A DNA stretch of 64,000 nucleotides, from NCBI GenBank assembly GCA_029817715.1, contig JARUPY010000252.1, positions 620,001 through 684,000 of the forward strand, given 5' to 3'. Under the pieces are notes generated by a model. That model saw only the letters and a list, made by a program, of their open reading frames with translations, had not been told where the DNA came from and made no database searches. The stretch is from Melastoma dodecandrum (taxonomy: Eukaryota > Streptophyta > Magnoliopsida > Myrtales > Melastomataceae). The position numbers and the translations under genes are program-made. The first letter of the stretch is position 1; the number at the start of each line of letters is the position of its first letter. Shown in pieces: positions 47,836 through 59,082 of the stretch.

Positions 47836-49951
47836 ATGGCTAGTAGGGATTTTGTAGCCAATGGCGGCAACACGAGCGGCTCTTCTGGCAGGATCACCGC
47901 GGCCGTTGCGATCACATGTATTGTTGCTGCCACCAGCGGGCTTATCTTCGGTTACGACATTGGAATTTCAGGTATGACATCCCCAAGTGCACTAAAATTG
48001 ACACGGTCTGCGGGAAACTGCCAAGGTTCGTAACGGTCTGTGTTTGAAGGTGGTGTGACCACGATGGTGCCGTTCCTCTCGAAATTTTTCCCGTCCATAC
48101 TACGGAACCAGATGGAGGCGAAGACAAACATGTATTGCATGTACAACAGCCAGATCCTGACCTTCTTCACGTCCTCCATGTACATAGCGGCACTCATTGC
48201 ATCGCTAGCAGCGAGCAGGCTCACGGTTGCTTTGGGTCGGAGGAACGTGATGTTGCTGGGAGGATGCACATTTCTAGCAGGTGCAGCCATCAAATGCGGC
48301 GCTGTCAACATCCCCATGCTCATCCTCGGCCGTATTTTACTTGGTTCCGGAGTCGGCTTAACTGCTCAGGTATCCAAACAGATGCAGTACGTTATCCAAC
48401 GGAAAGTAATAGGACGAAGCAGACTTTGTTTACTATTAAAACTATGAACAGGTTTCCGGAATTAGGAAGAGAATTGCTTAAAAAATAGTTTGTTTAGTTG
48501 AAGAATGAAGAGAAGAAGAGAAGGGAAATGGAATGAGTAAGAAAATATACATTCCATATCATGAGTTATGGAATGCCCATTCCCTTACTCATTTCATTCC
48601 TCTCACATTCCGCTCTTCATCTTTAAAATAAACACATCATTTTTTTAATCAATTTTCTTTCAATTCACTATATTTTTTATCCATTCCCGTACCATTGTCT
48701 CCGGAATTCCATTCCGAAAACCAAATATGCTATAAAAGGCTTGAGCACTTTGATGAACACTATGATTTAGTTGTATTTTTGTGCATTTCTGAACTTCCTC
48801 CGGTGGGATGATACTTGCAGGCAACTCCAGTGTACTTATCCGAAATGGCACCACCGAGATGGCGTGGTGCTTTCAATGTCGGCTTTGAATTCTTTATGGG
48901 GATCGGCATTCTCACGGCCAACTGTATCAACTACATCGCTTCCAAGTACACCTGGGGCTGGCGTTTCTCCCTGGGACTTGGAGCAGTTCCCACCCTTGTG
49001 ATGATCATCGGTGCCCTCATCATCCCCGATACCCCATCCAGTCTCGTCGAGCGCGGCAGGTTCACCGAGGCCAAACGTGTCCTTGTCAAGATCCGTGGTC
49101 CGGAAATGGATGTGGAGACAGAGCTAGAGGAGCTCATCAGATACAGCATGATCGCCGAGGCCACCAATGAAGGGGCCTTCATGACCATATTTGAAAGGCA
49201 ATACAGGCCACACCTCGTGATGGCCATCGCCGTGTCCTTCTTTCAGCAGGTCACTGGGATCAGCATCGTCCCATTCTACGGGCCGGTGCTGTTCCAGACA
49301 GTCGGGTTTAGGGGTGACGCGGCACTCATTGCAGCCATCATAATAGGCTCAGTGAACCTGGGGTCAAATGCGGCCTCTGCACTGTTCGTGGACCATTTCG
49401 GCCGCAGGTTCTTGTTACTGGAGGGCGGTATACAGATGTTCATCTGCCAGGTAATTCCTGCTGAAAGTTAACTAATCGATCCCCATTTCGATGTCTGACT
49501 TTTGTGAATCCAATTGACGTTATATGCTTGGATTGCGAAGGTTGGATTGACGATCGTGTTGGGGATAACCACAGGCACGTCAGGCACAGGACACATCCCC
49601 AGGGGCGACGGGATTCTGGTCGTGGTGCTGATGTGTGTGTATTCAGCGGGCTTCGGATGGTCCTGGGGTCCACTCGGCATCCTAATCCCCAGTGAGATAT
49701 TCCCACTAAGGATCCGAATGGCAGGTCAAAGCATCAGCGTGGCCGTTAACTTCGCGGTCACCTTCATCGTTTCCCAGACGTTCCTCTCCATGCTCTGCCT
49801 GTTCAAGTACTGGGCCTTCATCTTCTACGGAGGCTGGATAGCAGTGATGACGATATTCGTGATGATTCTCCTTCCGGAGACGAAGGGGATCCCGATCGAC
49901 GAATTGCATGTGGTGTGGAAGAGGCACTGGTTCTGGCGAAGATTCGTGTAA
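47836..49951 (+). CDS. Monosaccharide/H+ symporter of the sugar transport protein family (STP5-like)
   Basis: Four exons, 47836-47971, 48050-48369, 48821-49450 and 49541-49951, give 498 residues in frame. It is a 12-helix MFS protein importing hexoses across the plasma membrane. Signatures: GLIFGYDIGISGGVTTM (helix 1), ASRLTVALGRRNVMLLGG (loop 2-3), PVYLSEMAPPRWRGAFN, QQVTGISIVPFYGPVLF (helix 7), DHFGRRFLLLEGG, GWSWGPLGILIPSEIFPLRI, LPETKGIPIDEL and a final WKRHWFWRRF. YSAGFGWSWGPL and IFYGGWIAVMTIFV favour the STP5 branch (At1g34580). The acceptor of exon 4 (GCGAAG|GTTGG) has a poor pyrimidine tract and leaves helix 9 about two residues short, so this junction is the least certain. Intron 2 holds a small MITE. 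Confidence 0.92.
48491..48634. mobile_element. Small fold-back MITE in STP intron 2
   Basis: The two halves are inverted copies: TGTTTAGTTGAAGA... on the left against the inverse of ...TAAAATAAACA on the right. Matched inner blocks are GGAATGAGTAAG and CTTACTCATTTCATTCC around a central palindromic ATTCCATA...TATGGAAT. No coding content. I could not define a target duplication. Confidence 0.5.
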
Positions 49952-51522
49952 CGATCGATAACGATGGAATCGTGGCCGGCACAGCTTTTGGCTCCTGTCT
50001 TCTCTGATTTCATTGCTTCATGAACCTCATAGGAAGCCCAAACGCAACTCCCTAACAATCCCATTTTTAGGGTTGGGCAAAAAATCCAAATCCCGTATCG
50101 ACAAGGGAAAAGTGTCCATAAGTGTAAGCTCAGGCTACTCTCTGTAAATGATAACATTCAATAATTTGCTCCCCTTTTTAAACTCCACTTCATATTTATG
50201 GAAAGTGCATTTAATCTTCTCCATTTCATGTCATAGTCATCCACTCCGTAATAAGAACTCAAAAAAGGGCAGGCCATGGTTCTTTTGACATGGATATATG
50301 TCGCCTAAGTTTGTAACATAACCGCCGTTCGTGCATCCCAAGGAGTCGATGTCATTTCACGTCGCCCGGGGCCCAGATTTCTCCGAACATTATTAATAAC
50401 TAGTTCCAAAGGTTCCGAAATCCAGCGGGAGACGACGATCCATCCCTGAGGGCGACGACGGATGATGGGGAAAAGAATTTTTCAATGCTGAGGTCCCTAT
50501 CAGAGAGATACATGGCATGGCCAAGCCCCGTAGTCCCAGCCTAATAATAACAATAATAGTAGGAACATGACAAAAAGACACCCTTTTCTTTTCTCCCTCA
50601 TCAATAATTTTGTAGGATGATGGGCATCGGAAGAACCCAGAGAAATGGTATCAGGACAAAAGCCATTTAAAAGTAAACAAAAATTGTCGTGGCAGGGAAG
50701 CATATGATTCTCTCTCTGCTCTCCTGACGATTCCTTCATGCGCTCTACTCTGACATTAAATCTAATGATAATGGTAATAATGGTTGAAGTGGGTGGGGGG
50801 AGTTTTGGATAGGGATAGAGGGATAGATCCCTCTTTCGTCTCCTGTCCTCTTTAGTTTTTTGTACGAGATGACGTGTAAGATGCGAGACAGGGGGGTAAG
50901 AATAAAGAAACACAAAAATCTGTCAAGAAAATACCAAAGTAGCAAAAAGGAGGAGAGGAAAGTTGTGGCTGCAGTTCCTCCCCTGCGTTCCTTGTAAATT
51001 CTTTCCTTCACATCTCCCCCTCAATCTTAAAAGCCCCCCCGGAGGGATGTCCTGAACTGCGGTTCTTAACTGCCGTGCCTGTTTTTTCGTGAAACAGACC
51101 ACCGCCGTACCACCGAAACATAGTCCCATCCCACTGTCCTGTCCGAAACGTCTGTCTCCCGTTGGTTGTCGAGGAGTTATTGCTGTCTTAGCTGATTACG
51201 CCGTGTGTGTGTGTGTGTGTGGGTGTTACTAGGGGGAAAAAGAAGGAGGGTAACGCGCCTGGCCTTCTTTTAGCATTTTATAGTTATTGTTATTACATCC
51301 TGAGTGGGTGGGGGGATCCTTTTCTCACCTTCTCTTCCTTCTTCCTTTTTTCGTTATTATTTTTTTTTAAATTAGATTTGGTTGACTAGGGTGGTTGGTT
51401 GGGGGGACATTCCCAATCTGTGTTTTGATTATAATATTTAGTTTAGGGAGATAAGATCAGGTGAGAGGGGGAGGGAATATTTGGATAAGGATTCTGGGGT
51501 TGTGAAGTTGTGTGGGTAAGAT
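49952..51522. other. Intergenic region between STP and CRY1
   Basis: STP 3'UTR, then a purine/pyrimidine-asymmetric stretch. A (GT)n microsatellite lies at about 51203-51220, and the last 300 bp are probably the CRY1 leader. Open frames here are low-complexity and unrecognised. Confidence 0.45.
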
Positions 51523-54108
51523 ATGTCTGCTAGTGGTGGTGGTGGTGGTGGTGGGAGTAGTTGTACGAGCATAGTGTGGTTCAGGAGGGATCTTAGGGTC
51601 GAGGACAACCCTGCGCTGGCGGCGGGGGTGCGGTCGGGGAGTGTGGTAGCGGTTTTCGTTTGGGCGCCAGAAGAGGAGGGGCTTTACTTCCCCGGGAGGG
51701 TGTCCAGGTGGTGGCTTAAGCAAAGCCTGTCTCAACTCGACTCCTCCCTCAGGAGCCTCGGCACTCGACTCGTTACCAAGAGATCTGCTGATAGTGTCTC
51801 TTCCCTCGTCGAGGTCGTACGTTCCACCGGGGCCACCCAACTCTTCTTCAACCACCTTTATGGTTAGTGCCACTCCTTGAAACCGTCTTCATGTTGCTAC
51901 GACAGAGCAGTTTTATCGGGTCGATTTCTGTTCTGGTTCTATTCATTTCCCACTCCAGTCTTCTCAAAGATGCGTGAAGTTATCAGCCGAATGCATTTGT
52001 ACCGGCAGCGCTATCATGGTTGCTTGAATCGATTGCCAGAACCTTCTCGAATGAAGTTATTTGGCAGACGACTTTGCTTATGAAGATGTCTTTCGATCTC
52101 GCAGAGGAAGATGCATCTTCTGAGCATCTAATACCACTCATTGGTGATAAATATCTTTTGATTTCAGATCCAATATCACTCGTGAGAGATCACAAAGCCA
52201 AGGAAATACTAACGACCCAGGGGATAGAAGTACGCTCTTTCAATGCAGACTTGCTTTACGAGCCCTGGGAAGTTAATGACCCGCAAGGCCGGCCGTTTAC
52301 GACCTTTTCTGACTTTTGGGAGAGATGCCTCAGCATGCCATATGATCCAGAGGCACCTCTTCTTCCGCCGAAAAGAGTCATTTCAGGTTCTTGCAATTTT
52401 TCACGCCTTATTAGTTGCATAGAACGATGCATAAGGTTTTGTTCCAATGCTATTAATCTATCGACTGAAGCTTTCGCCTTTTCCTATCCTGGTTCTCACT
52501 GAACTATGTTTTAGGCGATCTTTCGAGATGTGCTGCGGATACATTAGTGTTTGAAGACGAATCAGAAAGGGGAAGCAATGCGCTGCTTGCTCGTGCATGG
52601 TCTCCTGGCTGGAGCAATGCCGATAAGGCTCTCACTGCGTTCATTAATGGACCTCTTATTGAGTATTCAAAGAATCGGAGGAAGGCGGACAGCGCTACGA
52701 CATCATTTCTTTCTCCTCATTTGCATTTTGGCGAAGTGAGTGTGAGGAAAGTTTTTCACCTAGTTCGTGTCAAGCAAGTTCTATGGGCTAACGAGGGTAA
52801 CAAAGCCTGTGAAGAGAGCGTGAATGTGTTCCTTAAATCGATTGGCCTGCGAGAATACTCGCGGTACATGAGCTTTAACCATCCTTATAGCCACGAAAGG
52901 CCTCTCCTTGGACATCTCAAGTACTTCCCCTGGGTTGTGGATGAAGGGTACTTCAAGGCATGGAGACAGGGGAGGACGGGTTATCCCTTGGTCGATGCTG
53001 GGATGCGAGAGTTGTGGGCCACGGGATGGCTCCATGATCGTATTCAAGTGGTGGTGTCGAGTTTCTTCGTGAAGGTTCTCCAGCTTCCATGGAGATGGGG
53101 CATGAAGTATTTCTGGGACACCCTCTTGGATGCTGATTTAGAGAGCGATGCTCTCGGGTGGCAGTATATCTCTGGTACTTTGCCCGATGGCCGCGAATTT
53201 GACAGAATAGACAACCCTCAGGTATGAAGTCGATTTGAATCGAGTAACTTTAGACTGCTACCATTTTATCATGTCCGAGTTTTGACCCAAATTTCTGCAA
53301 ACACCTGTAGTTTGAAGGCTACAAATTTGATCCGAATGGAGAGTACGTTAGGCGGTGGCTCCCAGAACTAGCTAGACTTCCGACGGAGTGGATCCATCAT
53401 CCCTGGAATGCACCTGAGTCCGTTCTTCAAGCTGCTGGGATCGAGCTAGGATCAAACTACCCTCTACCCATTGTCAGTGTGGATGCCGCGAAAGTAAGGT
53501 TGCAAGAAGCACTCTCTGTCATGTGGCAACACGCGGCAGCTTCACGAGCTGTAATGGAGAATGGAACAGAGGAAGGGCTGGGAGAATCTTCTGAATCGAC
53601 CCCTATTGCCTTTCCTCAAGATGTACCAATGGAAGAAAACCACGAAGTAGTTCGGAACAATTTGCCTGGTCTGGTTCGCCGGTATGAGGATCAGATGGTT
53701 CCTAGCATCACATCTTTGGTCAGTGTTGAAGATGCTGAAACCACTTCCGGGATTGGAAACTCAGTCGGCAACAGCAGGGCCGAGGTCCCAACCAACATAA
53801 ATGTGAATGCAGAACCAACAAGAGAGGGTGCTGCTTTTCAAACAGCTCCAAGAAACAATGCGGTTCCTCGGAACAATTTCATCATGGGGCTGCTGTATGA
53901 TGCTGAAGATTCAACCGCAGAATCATCGAGCACCAGCAGGAGGGAAAGGAATGGGGGAGTCGTTCCTGTTTGGTCACCTTCAGCTTCTAGCTTGTCAGAC
54001 CAATTTGTCACTGAAGAGAATGGAATTCACACGAACCCGCAATTTTTGCCCAGGCACCCACAATCCCGTCAAGAGATTAACTGGAGGAGGCTCTCTCAAA
54101 CCGGGTAA
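51523..54108 (+). CDS. CRY1: Cryptochrome 1, blue-light photoreceptor
   Basis: Four exons, 51523-51862, 52168-52386, 52515-53221 and 53311-54108, give 687 residues, close to Arabidopsis CRY1 (681). The photolyase-homology region (about 12-495) binds FAD: SIVWFRRDLRVEDNPAL, RSFNADLLYEPWEV, LREYSRYMSFNHPYSHERPL, GYPLVDAGMRELWATGWLHD, GWQYISGTLPDGREFDRID. The C-terminal DAS segments are present: DQMVPSIT, an acidic block, STAESSSTSRRER, and the end is RRLSQTG as in CRY1 and not CRY2. It acts in nucleus and cytosol, controlling COP1/SPA and PIFs in blue light. All junctions are in frame. The N-terminus carries a Gly run encoded by a (GGT)n microsatellite. Confidence 0.96.
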
Positions 54109-54949
54109 GATTGAAATAAGTTCCTGAATGCAGCTGCCAATCCCGTGTTCACTTCCATGTCTCTTGTCATCTGCCGGAAACTGTTTTGTCATATTGGCGT
54201 CCTGTGAGCCGGAAGACCTGTTTGCAAGCTGACATTTGATCCTGATACATTGAACTGCCGGTGCAGGTGACAGACACGAAGGCGACGACCGACGGGTATT
54301 CTGCCGAAGGCAAAGACAGTCGATTTGAGCGACCTAGTGAGTCCCTGACTTTGACAGAAGTCAGGCAAGTAACGTGCTGATGGAACTGCTTTTTTGTTCC
54401 TGCCAACTCCCGGGAGCGAGCAGTGGTATAGTATCAGTATCAAACCGCTGTCCTCTGTGGGCTAGAGCTTCGCGTGTCCGCTTTCATGTACAATACGAAA
54501 ATTAGCCGATTTTCTCATCTTTGACAGATCCGTTGTAACTGTTCCTGTGTTTGGTGCATATACTAATATAATATGTTTGTGTTTAGAGGGACTAAAACAA
54601 GTCTTAAATGCGGACTCTGAGATCTTATTCGCTTCTGTTAGGAAGCAAGTATGCTTAGGACTTCATGGTAATGGAACGAATCCTCTGCTTATTGGGCATG
54701 TCCGAATTCTGGGCTTATGGAAAAAACCCACCTTTAAGTGAATATGCGTGGATTATTTTCGTCCTTGATTCGTCCCTCGCGATTTGGGAAGATTTCGGCG
54801 TTCCATGTCGAGGGTCTTTCCCAGTTCCATGGCATGTCCAGGGAGGAAAAAGAAAGGAATCCTTTTTTTTTTGTCAGATGATGCAAGGTCGGATGTTTGC
54901 TCTGGGTTTTGTTTTTGTCGAGGATTTGGAGTTGGGAAATTGATCCCAG
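54109..54949. other. CRY1 3' region and spacer
   Basis: CRY1 3'UTR, possibly to about 54600. Any first exon of the NSE3-derived sequence would lie near 54750-54949, but I cannot define it. Confidence 0.45.
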
Positions 54950-56705
54950 GAGAAGGAGAAGTAGGTCGGGGAGGTGATCCGGCACGTCCTGTTCAAGACC
55001 CGCCAGAATTCAGGATGTCCCTTGAAGTGTGAAGAACTCGCCAAGATCGTCAACAGGAACTACAAGAACAAGAACCTCTCCACCCTCGTCATCAACGAGG
55101 CCCGCGCCAAGCTGTCTGCTGACTTCGGGTACAGATTGGTCGATCCACCGTTCTCGCCCTTCTTCCACCGACCAATCCCGCGCCGCCATATCGAGTAGGG
55201 TTCCGTTCTTTATCTTGTTTCGCTCTGTTGGGCAAATTTAGGAGTTTAGGAGTCGGATATTCAGACATAGTTGAAGATAATAAGCCTTTCAGAGTGATTC
55301 AATGTTCTGGTGGTTTTCTAGGGTTAGTGTTCTTGATTATCTCCATCGTGAGCTTTCGCACTACATATTATCCTCCAACTTCTTGGAGGACTTGTTGGCC
55401 ACTAAAATTAACAGGGAAGAATCTGCAGGTTGTCTCTGTTATGAGGCCACTGCTTGTCCGTGGTTAAATTTACTCATTAGATACTTTTGGAGCATGGTTA
55501 ATTTTGCCAAAAGCAAACCTTAGAGCAATGAGGTTGATGCTAAATGTTTTCTTCTCATGGGATATGTTTATCTTATCCTTCTGATGACAGCTCGGGTGGG
55601 CTACAAGTTCGTGTTTTTTTCCTGATATGTCTACTGAGCTATTTTTCCCCTGATAATTGATCGAGCATTTGGCCATTTGTTAGCCTTTGGTTGATTCCTT
55701 GTGCATTTTTTCCTCTCAGGCACTCCTGAAGCGAGCTACCAGATGACTTGTATTAGCAACACGTGGAAGATGCATATACATTTCCATGGTCGGGTTTAGC
55801 TTTTGTTATAATTAGCGTGGTGCGTCTTGCTGGGGGCAAGATCCATGAAGGTATCTATCTTTGGTTGATTACATTTAAAGGACTCATTTAAGTCGTGTTT
55901 GGGATTATTTTTAATTATATTTCAGATAATCTGTGCCACCACCTGAGGCGGCTGGGATTACACGAAAATGATGAGAACCACGAACATTTTGGAAATTTAA
56001 ATCAGGCGTTGGACTCTCTCGTCGCACAAAGGTTTGAATTCTCTTTGAAGCATTCGTCATGCCCCGGCTGTGTGGGTTTTCATTTGTCTTTTGTTTCTGC
56101 AGATACTTGCGAAAGAACAGAGATGCTGGCACTGAAGGTAGTACCTTCTTTTATGAACTTGCTGAGAGAGAATTAGATGCCAATCTCGGGGATAAGATAA
56201 AAGAATATATATTACAGGTATATCTTCCTTTAAACTGTCTCACACAATGTTGTTAATGCCATTTTTCATTTGTTAAATGCATGTTTTCTGCGTGATGCCA
56301 GACTTCAGCCCGGTCCATATCTTTAGAAATGCATAAGAGCTGCCTTATTAGATGCTGATGTCCCAAGTACAGATGATTGTCGTAAAACTTGTAGCATGTT
56401 TATTATGGTTGACTGCTGGTCTCTTTATGGCTATGCTGTCGGATCTTCGCTGTGTCAAGTTGTTAATTAGCCTTCCCGTGTGGTCATGTTAAATATCTTC
56501 GCCAAAGATAGGATGAGTCATTTTCTCACCGTGGATCTTTACAGGAGGTGGTCTGTACATCTTAAAAGACCAGTGTGACTGAACTGTATAACAATATATT
56601 AGTTCTAATGTTAAGCGAAAGATTTTTGCGCAACTCCTAGCTATCGACAGATTTCTGTGATTGCAGATTGTTAAGAAAGATGCTGTCAGTGAAGATCCTG
56701 ACTGA
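54950..56705 (+). pseudogene. NSE3: Decayed NSE3 / MAGE-domain gene (SMC5/6 complex subunit)
   Basis: The MAGE homology runs almost end to end: KVGEVIRHVLFKTRQNSG-like start and NLSTLVINEARAKLSADFGY (about 54950-55200), ELPDDLY...QHVEDAYT and VIISVVRLAGGKIHE (55720-55850), DNLCHHLRRLGLHENDE (55926-56031), YLRKNRDAGTEGSTFFYELA (56103-56217), IVKKDAVSEDPD and TGA (56667-56705). Splice sites are preserved. Lesions: in-frame TAG at 54962-54964 (between EKEK and VGEV); a frameshift at about 55131-55151, after which RSRPSSTDQSRAAISS continues in another frame; an in-frame TGA at 55727-55729, implying an indel before SELP; and an in-frame TAG at 55754-55756 (between DDLY and QHVED). NSE3 acts in DNA repair with NSE1 and NSE4. 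With four lesions a functional protein is unlikely. Confidence 0.85.
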
Positions 56706-57321
56706 GTATTTGTTCCAGAGGAATTTGCAAAGCCTGTTACATGGAGTTAATCGAAAGAGTTTTTCTGAAGTTAATTGTAGAGTTTTTAGAAAGCACACGA
56801 CAGTTATGTGATCTTGGATTTAGGTTATATGGTTGCTAGGCATCTTTAATGCTGAGCAAGTCGACAGTCTTTCACTTGTAGGAATTATCTGCCAGACCCA
56901 GAAACTGACAAAAGGGGAAATCACCGAATGCCACCAATATCTTACCTTCCATTAAGCCACAACCATGTTCTACACTCGTGCAACTCATGTCAAAAAGGAA
57001 GATCTCACAATGAGTGGCTTACAATACTTGCCTAACTAATACATGCTCGCGCTTTGCGTCCCAATTGTATTTGGGAAGGTGCAAAAGAATGAGGAAACCC
57101 ACGTCCAGAGGCTGGTATGAATGAAAATATCATTATCTAAGATTGTAAACTTGATAACAGAGCAGTGCGAAATTATCCAATATATACCAGGGGGCCCTGC
57201 TCTGTGAAACGGTTAGAACAAGTAGCGAAGGCATCAATGAGGTTGTGTCCACTGTTCTGCCCAAGCCTGTTCATGCAAATGTAGTCTTGTAAATTGTTTG
57301 CATCTTGTCCCAAAGGTTACG
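56706..57321. other. Convergent 3' regions of the NSE3 pseudogene and the APRL gene
   Basis: No gene. Probable APRL 3'UTR between about 56880 and 57321. Confidence 0.5.
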
Positions 57322-59082
57322 TCACTGAGCTCCAAGGCATGTACTGCGGCTTGAGCTCGCCTCCCCGATCGCAACAGTGGCGAGTGATTTAGAAGCCCAG
57401 ACACCGGCATTCCTAGCTCCCTCCTGGAGATTGCTTTTCTTGCAGGGATCATCAAGAGACTTGAAAAGATGGATGGCTCGCTTTAGGTACATTGGGAACT
57501 GCTCAAACAAGCTAAGGAGGTCCATGTTTGTGATATGCCTCCTCCAAACCCACTGAGCACATGCAAGAAGAGTTGGATATAGAAAGTAGAGCAGCCTCAG
57601 AAGAACAAATGCAGCGGCAAGGGCCAGATATGTCTCGTGATGCAGCAAATTCTCGGGAGATCTTGCCCACCAGAAAGGACAAATTTCGGGCTCGCCCTTG
57701 TCGTGTCTCTCATACATTGAAAAATTATTGTTTCCTTGCAATAGTGTATCCAAAGATGATGATTTAATGCCTGTTTCAAGTGGGAAAAAAAAAACTCAAA
57801 TTCATATGTAGAAGAGGCAAAGGATTGACAGCAAACTTTCAACTTAAAAAAATGAATATTACTTTCTGCTTGAACGGTCACCATATCGCAAAAGAAAACA
57901 GAATGCTTCACTTACCCGACAGAAACTATAGAATCACATAAATGCGAAACAAGTCTAAAAGATCTTGGGATTAAGAAATTGAGAGACCATACCGGTGAAA
58001 CCATTGTAAAATGCTATGAGAGATCCTAGGGTGCGTGGACCACGATAGCGATCCCGAAGTGTGGAATTCATAATGAATAATGTAGGAAAGCCATGGACTC
58101 CATACTTGGAGAGAATGCTGTAAAATTAAACCAGTCAGCTTATTCCCAAACACAAAGATCTGGAAAATGAAGTCCTTGTTGGAAATGAACAAACCTAGGG
58201 CGAACAGAAGACTCTTCAATAGCAAAATGGCGAATGGAAGGGAATAAAGAAGATAAGATGGAGAACGTAGGCCTAAACACCCTGGAGAACGGACACCATG
58301 ATGCATAGAAAAGCACAGCTACATAAGCTTGACTGTCCCCGTGGACGATGGCTAATGCTCTTTGTAGGGAAACTTCATCACCCTTCATTTGGAAAAGAGA
58401 TAAATCAGAAATCCAACGATCAACACTTTCCAGCTAGCCATTCAACTAAATATAATATGAACTCATGATTATATATCAGAGCTCCAAACTCTAAATAGAT
58501 TACTTCAACTGAGAATTCAATCCCGTTAAGTGTTTGCTAACTTCATTATCCTCCTGCTTGTTCTATGCATAACTAATCAAAAGTTTGCAAATGAACCGTG
58601 TATGCAATAACAAATTCGGAAAAGCTATTCCTTCCCAAATAACCCAGGTATAGGCAACTTGCTCTCTATATAACATACTGGCAACCTGCTATGTGATCAT
58701 TACGGATCACTAACACCAGTCCAACTCCAGTGAATTCGCACAAGTAATGTAGTGCATGCACCCACTAGTCCATGCCCAAGCACGCATTTCTCTTGTGGGG
58801 CCTGAAAGTTCCCTGCCTAATCCATGACATGCATCAACCAACCAAACCCTTAACCCAATTTCCCAAACAGCACCCCAAAAAAAAAAACAAAATCCGTACT
58901 ACCTCGATCACACCCACGAATCCGGGAGGGCATCTGGGAGCCTCGAGGGGGCATAAATCATCAGGAAAACCTAGAATGATCTCCACGGGCGAAGATTTCG
59001 CACCACAGATTCCTTTGACGGGCTCCGCAGAAGCATAGCACGCCAATAACATGAACAACCCAGCTTCCCAAACTCGCATCAT
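57322..59082 (-). CDS. 5'-adenylylsulfate reductase-like protein (APRL4-like, thioredoxin-fold)
   Basis: Four exons, 59082-58903, 58382-58195, 58117-57993 and 57770-57322, give 313 residues with all junctions in frame. Residues 1 to about 23 ([19 protein letters not shown]) form a signal peptide. The thioredoxin-like domain has [13 protein letters not shown] with a single Cys90 where thioredoxins have CxxC, then [15 protein letters not shown] with the cis-Pro. A transmembrane segment follows in the C-terminal exon ([21 protein letters not shown]), and the tail [19 protein letters not shown] is typical. APRLs lack the reductase domain of true APS reductases and are secretory-pathway membrane proteins of unclear role. 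An in-frame ATG at 59139 would mask the signal peptide. From memory, At1g34780 (APRL4) neighbours At1g34770 (NSE3), as here. Confidence 0.9.

Noticed and set aside
55228..55523. Possible extra NSE3 exon (a GFLGLVFLIISIV-like stretch followed by GTGAGC)
   Set aside because: It resembles the MAGE segment GFTFVVISIV, but the true counterpart (GLAFVIISVVRLAGGKIHE) lies at 55780-55850 in the right order and phase, so the resemblance is chance.
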